In this document: positions 23,545 to 25,260 of the stretch, piece after piece
How positions within the stretch are numbered: the stretch's first letter is position 1
How the letters are laid out: each line of letters begins with the position of its first letter
Assembly (NCBI GenBank): GCA_029268085.1
Contig: JAJUHD010000013.1
Span: forward strand, 1-25,260
DNA from: Bacillota bacterium
GTDB lineage: Bacteria > Bacillota > Clostridia > Oscillospirales > Oscillospiraceae
DNA: 25,260 nucleotides
Direction: 5' to 3'
Notes under the pieces: generated by a model
Database searches by the model: none
What the model saw: the letters and a program-made list of their open reading frames with translations, nothing else
What the model was told of the DNA's origin: nothing
Program-made: the position numbers and the translations under genes

Positions 23545-24272
23545 GCTCTATCCCTCCCGTCCATAAGCGCCATGTAGGCAGTCTCAAGCGAAGAAGCGCT
23601 TTTTTTCGCCATCAGCGCGTCGGGTGTTCCGGCATAGCATATCTCCCCCTGATTCAGAACTATAAGATGATCGCAGGCAGACTGTACATCCTCAATAATA
23701 TGCGTTGAAAGTATCACAAGCTTGCTTTTTGCTGCGTCGGCAAAAAGATTGCGGAACGCGACTCTTTCCGCCGGATCGAGCCCGACCGTCGGTTCGTCGA
23801 ATATGATGAGCTTCGGGTCGCCGAGAAGCGCCTGAGCGATGCCGACGCGCTGTTTCTGCCCTCCCGAAAGCGTGCGTATCTTCGCTTTTCGCTTCTCCTC
23901 AAGATGTGTCAAGGATATTACCCTCTCGATTTCCGGTTTTGCCGCTTTAGCGTCTATGCCTTTGAGCGCCGCCATGTAGTCCAGGAACTGCTCCGCCGAC
24001 AGGTCTTCGAACAGCCCGAATTCCTGTGGAAGATAACCAAGGCTTGATTTCAGATTCATTTCCTGTTTGGCAAGAGGCTGTCCGTCGATGAGTATCTCGC
24101 CCGCGCTCGGCAGAAGATTAGCCGTGAGCATCTTCATAAGCGTGCTTTTGCCCGCTCCGTTAGGCCCTACAAGACCTATAAGGCTAGGGCTTGCCAGCGT
24201 CAGATCAATGTTTTTAAGAGCGGTTTTCCCGCCCTTATAGGTTTTGCTTAATTCTTTTAATTCGATTTTCAA
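23541..24272 (-). CDS. ABC transporter ATP-binding protein
   Basis: A 243-residue nucleotide-binding subunit that powers the two permeases encoded after it. Walker A is GPNGAGKST with K42, the signature is LSGGQ at 135-139, and Walker B is LIIFDEP with D159 and the catalytic E160. The H-loop is in ILSTHIIEDV. The Q-loop is in SLGYLPQEFGLFEDLSAEQFL. The sequence resembles ATPases of ABC-2 exporters linked to drug, peptide or lipid export. The start is TTG (24270-24272); the ribosome binding site GGAGCTGA lies nine bases upstream, inside the 3' arm of a long inverted repeat (24280-24331) that may mask it. No ATG is available in frame near the conserved N-terminus. Confidence 0.93.
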   Translation of the reverse strand: MKIELKELSKTYKGGKTALKNIDLTLASPSLIGLVGPNGAGKSTLMKMLTANLLPSAGEILIDGQPLAKQEMNLKSSLGYLPQEFGLFEDLSAEQFLDYMAALKGIDAKAAKPEIERVISLTHLEEKRKAKIRTLSGGQKQRVGIAQALLGDPKLIIFDEPTVGLDPAERVAFRNLFADAAKSKLVILSTHIIEDVQSACDHLIVLNQGEICYAGTPDALMAKKSASSLETAYMALMDGRDRA

Positions 24273-24279
24273 TTAATAT

Positions 24280-24331
24280 CAGCTCCATTCTTTGGTATCT
24301 GCCGAAAGGATAACACCAAAAAATGGAGCTG
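24280..24331 (-). promoter_or_regulatory. Inverted repeat covering the ribosome binding site of the ABC ATPase gene
   Basis: Arms 24280-24296 and 24315-24331 are 17 bases each and pair at 16 positions, separated by 18 bases. In the minus-strand transcript the hairpin lies between the histidine kinase stop and the ABC ATPase start. Its 3' arm includes the GGAGCTGA ribosome binding site. It has no T-run directly after it, so it is not a standard terminator. It could be a translational switch, an mRNA-stability element or a DNA operator. Confidence 0.6.
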
Positions 24332-24362
24332 TTATGAAACTTATGTGTAGCTGATATGTAGA

Positions 24363-25260
24363 TCAGAAATTTATTGAAAAGCGCATTCCTTCGGGTGATG
24401 ACATCGGCTCAAAGCTGTAGTCCAGCTCAAGGAGCCTTAATACGGTCTTAACGATATACAGCCCGAGACCGTTCCCGCCAGTGTCCCTGCTTCTAGAAGA
24501 ATCCGGCCTGTAGAAGGGCTCATAAAGCCGCGGAAGCTGTCCGTTGTCTATCGGAGCACACTCGTTTTCGACTATAAGGCTTCGCCCTTTGCAATAGACC
24601 GCAAGCCTGCCTCCCGGAGCCGTATACTGAACGGCGTTGGAGAAAACATTTGAAAGCGCCCTCCCCAGCAGCCTTGGTGGGGCCGTAATTTCGAAGGAGC
24701 CGCTCCAGTCGATGTAAACGGAAAGTCCCTTAGCGCGTGCAATCAGCACATATGGTGCAAGTATCTCAGAGCAGAGCAATTCGATGCTTTCGGTTATGGG
24801 CGGCTCGAAGGCGTTTTCAAGCTGGGATGCATCAAGAATATCGCGGAGCTTTTCCGAAAGCCCATCGACAAGCTCCTTGCACTTTGGGAGCCATTCGCCA
24901 TGGTTCCTATATTTGCCTACGCCGAGGATCATATTGTCCAATATAACGCCGACGGCTGTAACCGGCGTTTTAAGCTCGTGCGAAGCCGCTCTCAGAAAAT
25001 CCGTCTTGGTCCTTTCGGCTGCACTGACTTTATTAAGTTCTGTTTCAAGCGATTCGATGGTGCTGAGCAAATTTGCGTAAAGCCCGTTCACGTTCTCCGC
25101 AAGTACGCCGAACTCATCCTTAGATTTTATCTCGCACCTTGCGCTTTTGTCCAGAGAGGTCATACGGACGGTCTCTGCGGAGATGAGTTCAATCGGCCTC
25201 GTTATGGCTCTCGCATACAGAAGCGAGAAGATGACCGCTATAGCTACGCACATCAGAAGC
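24363..25260 (-). CDS. Two-component sensor histidine kinase (5' end cut by window)
   Basis: The C-terminal 299 codons of a membrane sensor kinase; its N-terminus lies outside the window. The visible part begins in a transmembrane helix (VAIAVIFSLLYARAITRPI) leading into a HAMP linker, then a coiled coil. The HisKA dimerisation domain follows, with the phospho-acceptor His in ASHELKTPVTAV (codon 24978-24980). The HATPase domain has an N-box NVFSNAVQYT, a G1 box that is weak, and a G2 box GGNGLGLYIVKTVL. A response regulator is probably encoded just upstream, outside the window. The ABC ATPase gene follows on the same strand after 90 bases, so the kinase may control that exporter, perhaps sensing the peptide or drug it handles. 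The signal is unknown. Confidence 0.93.
   Translation of the reverse strand, partial: LLMCVAIAVIFSLLYARAITRPIELISAETVRMTSLDKSARCEIKSKDEFGVLAENVNGLYANLLSTIESLETELNKVSAAERTKTDFLRAASHELKTPVTAVGVILDNMILGVGKYRNHGEWLPKCKELVDGLSEKLRDILDASQLENAFEPPITESIELLCSEILAPYVLIARAKGLSVYIDWSGSFEITAPPRLLGRALSNVFSNAVQYTAPGGRLAVYCKGRSLIVENECAPIDNGQLPRLYEPFYRPDSSRSRDTGGNGLGLYIVKTVLRLLELDYSFEPMSSPEGMRFSINF

Noticed and set aside
24333..24360. Short plus-strand ORF (ATGAAACTTATGTGTAGC then stop) after a GGAGCTG element
   Set aside because: It would encode six residues only. The ribosome-site-like element arises from the symmetry of the inverted repeat, so it is not evidence of a leader peptide.
1..25260. CRISPR arrays, transposons, phage genes, tRNAs and defence genes
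   Set aside because: I looked for repeats with regular spacing, terminal inverted repeats, transposase or integrase motifs and tRNA cores and found none. Nearly all sequence is explained by the genes listed.

Overview
The window looks like a chromosomal segment of an endospore-forming Firmicute of the class Clostridia. The evidence is SpoIIID and SpoIVA, a bacterial V/A-type ATPase operon, AGGAGG-type ribosome binding sites with several TTG and GTG starts, and a class A RNase P RNA. Base composition is balanced to moderately GC-rich, which would suit an Oscillospirales-like lineage. That placement is inference, not something the sequence proves. There is no insertion sequence, phage gene, CRISPR array or tRNA.

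Layout from left to right. (1) 1-3011, minus: a sugar module made of a GPH-family sugar:cation symporter and a GH13 alpha-glucosidase of oligo-1,6-glucosidase type, cut by the window edge. They overlap by 7 bases and sit behind an extended -10 promoter. (2) 3259-3759, minus: a single nitroreductase with its own terminator. (3) 3947-12655, minus: a complete nine-gene V/A-type ATPase operon in the order G/H-I-K-E-C-F-A-B-D, with a sigma-A promoter at 12699-12728 and a terminator at 3823-3861. The proteolipid carries the residue set known to bind Na+ in the Enterococcus hirae enzyme. (4) 13150-13398, plus: spoIIID behind a predicted sigma-E promoter, convergent with rnpB (13538-13992, minus). The two share one strong hairpin terminator.

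(5) 14129-18915, plus: a methionine/one-carbon operon. It holds a stand-alone MetH reactivation protein, a MetH without its own reactivation domain, and a YitJ-type fusion of homocysteine methyltransferase and methylenetetrahydrofolate reductase. The reductase domain can supply methyl-THF, MetH transfers the methyl group to homocysteine through cobalamin, and the reactivation protein should repair oxidised cobalamin. (6) 18980-20458, minus: spoIVA behind a second predicted sigma-E promoter. (7) 20607-25260, minus: a sensor histidine kinase (5' end outside the window), an ABC ATPase, an ABC permease fused to an extracytoplasmic M1-like zinc peptidase domain, and a second permease, closed by a terminator.

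Most of the window is recognisable core metabolism and sporulation. The least ordinary parts are the ABC/M1-peptidase unit with its altered exopeptidase motif, the long inverted repeat that buries the ribosome binding site of the ABC ATPase gene, and the cysteine-rich tail of the stand-alone MetH reactivation protein. I see no convincing evidence of an entirely new system.
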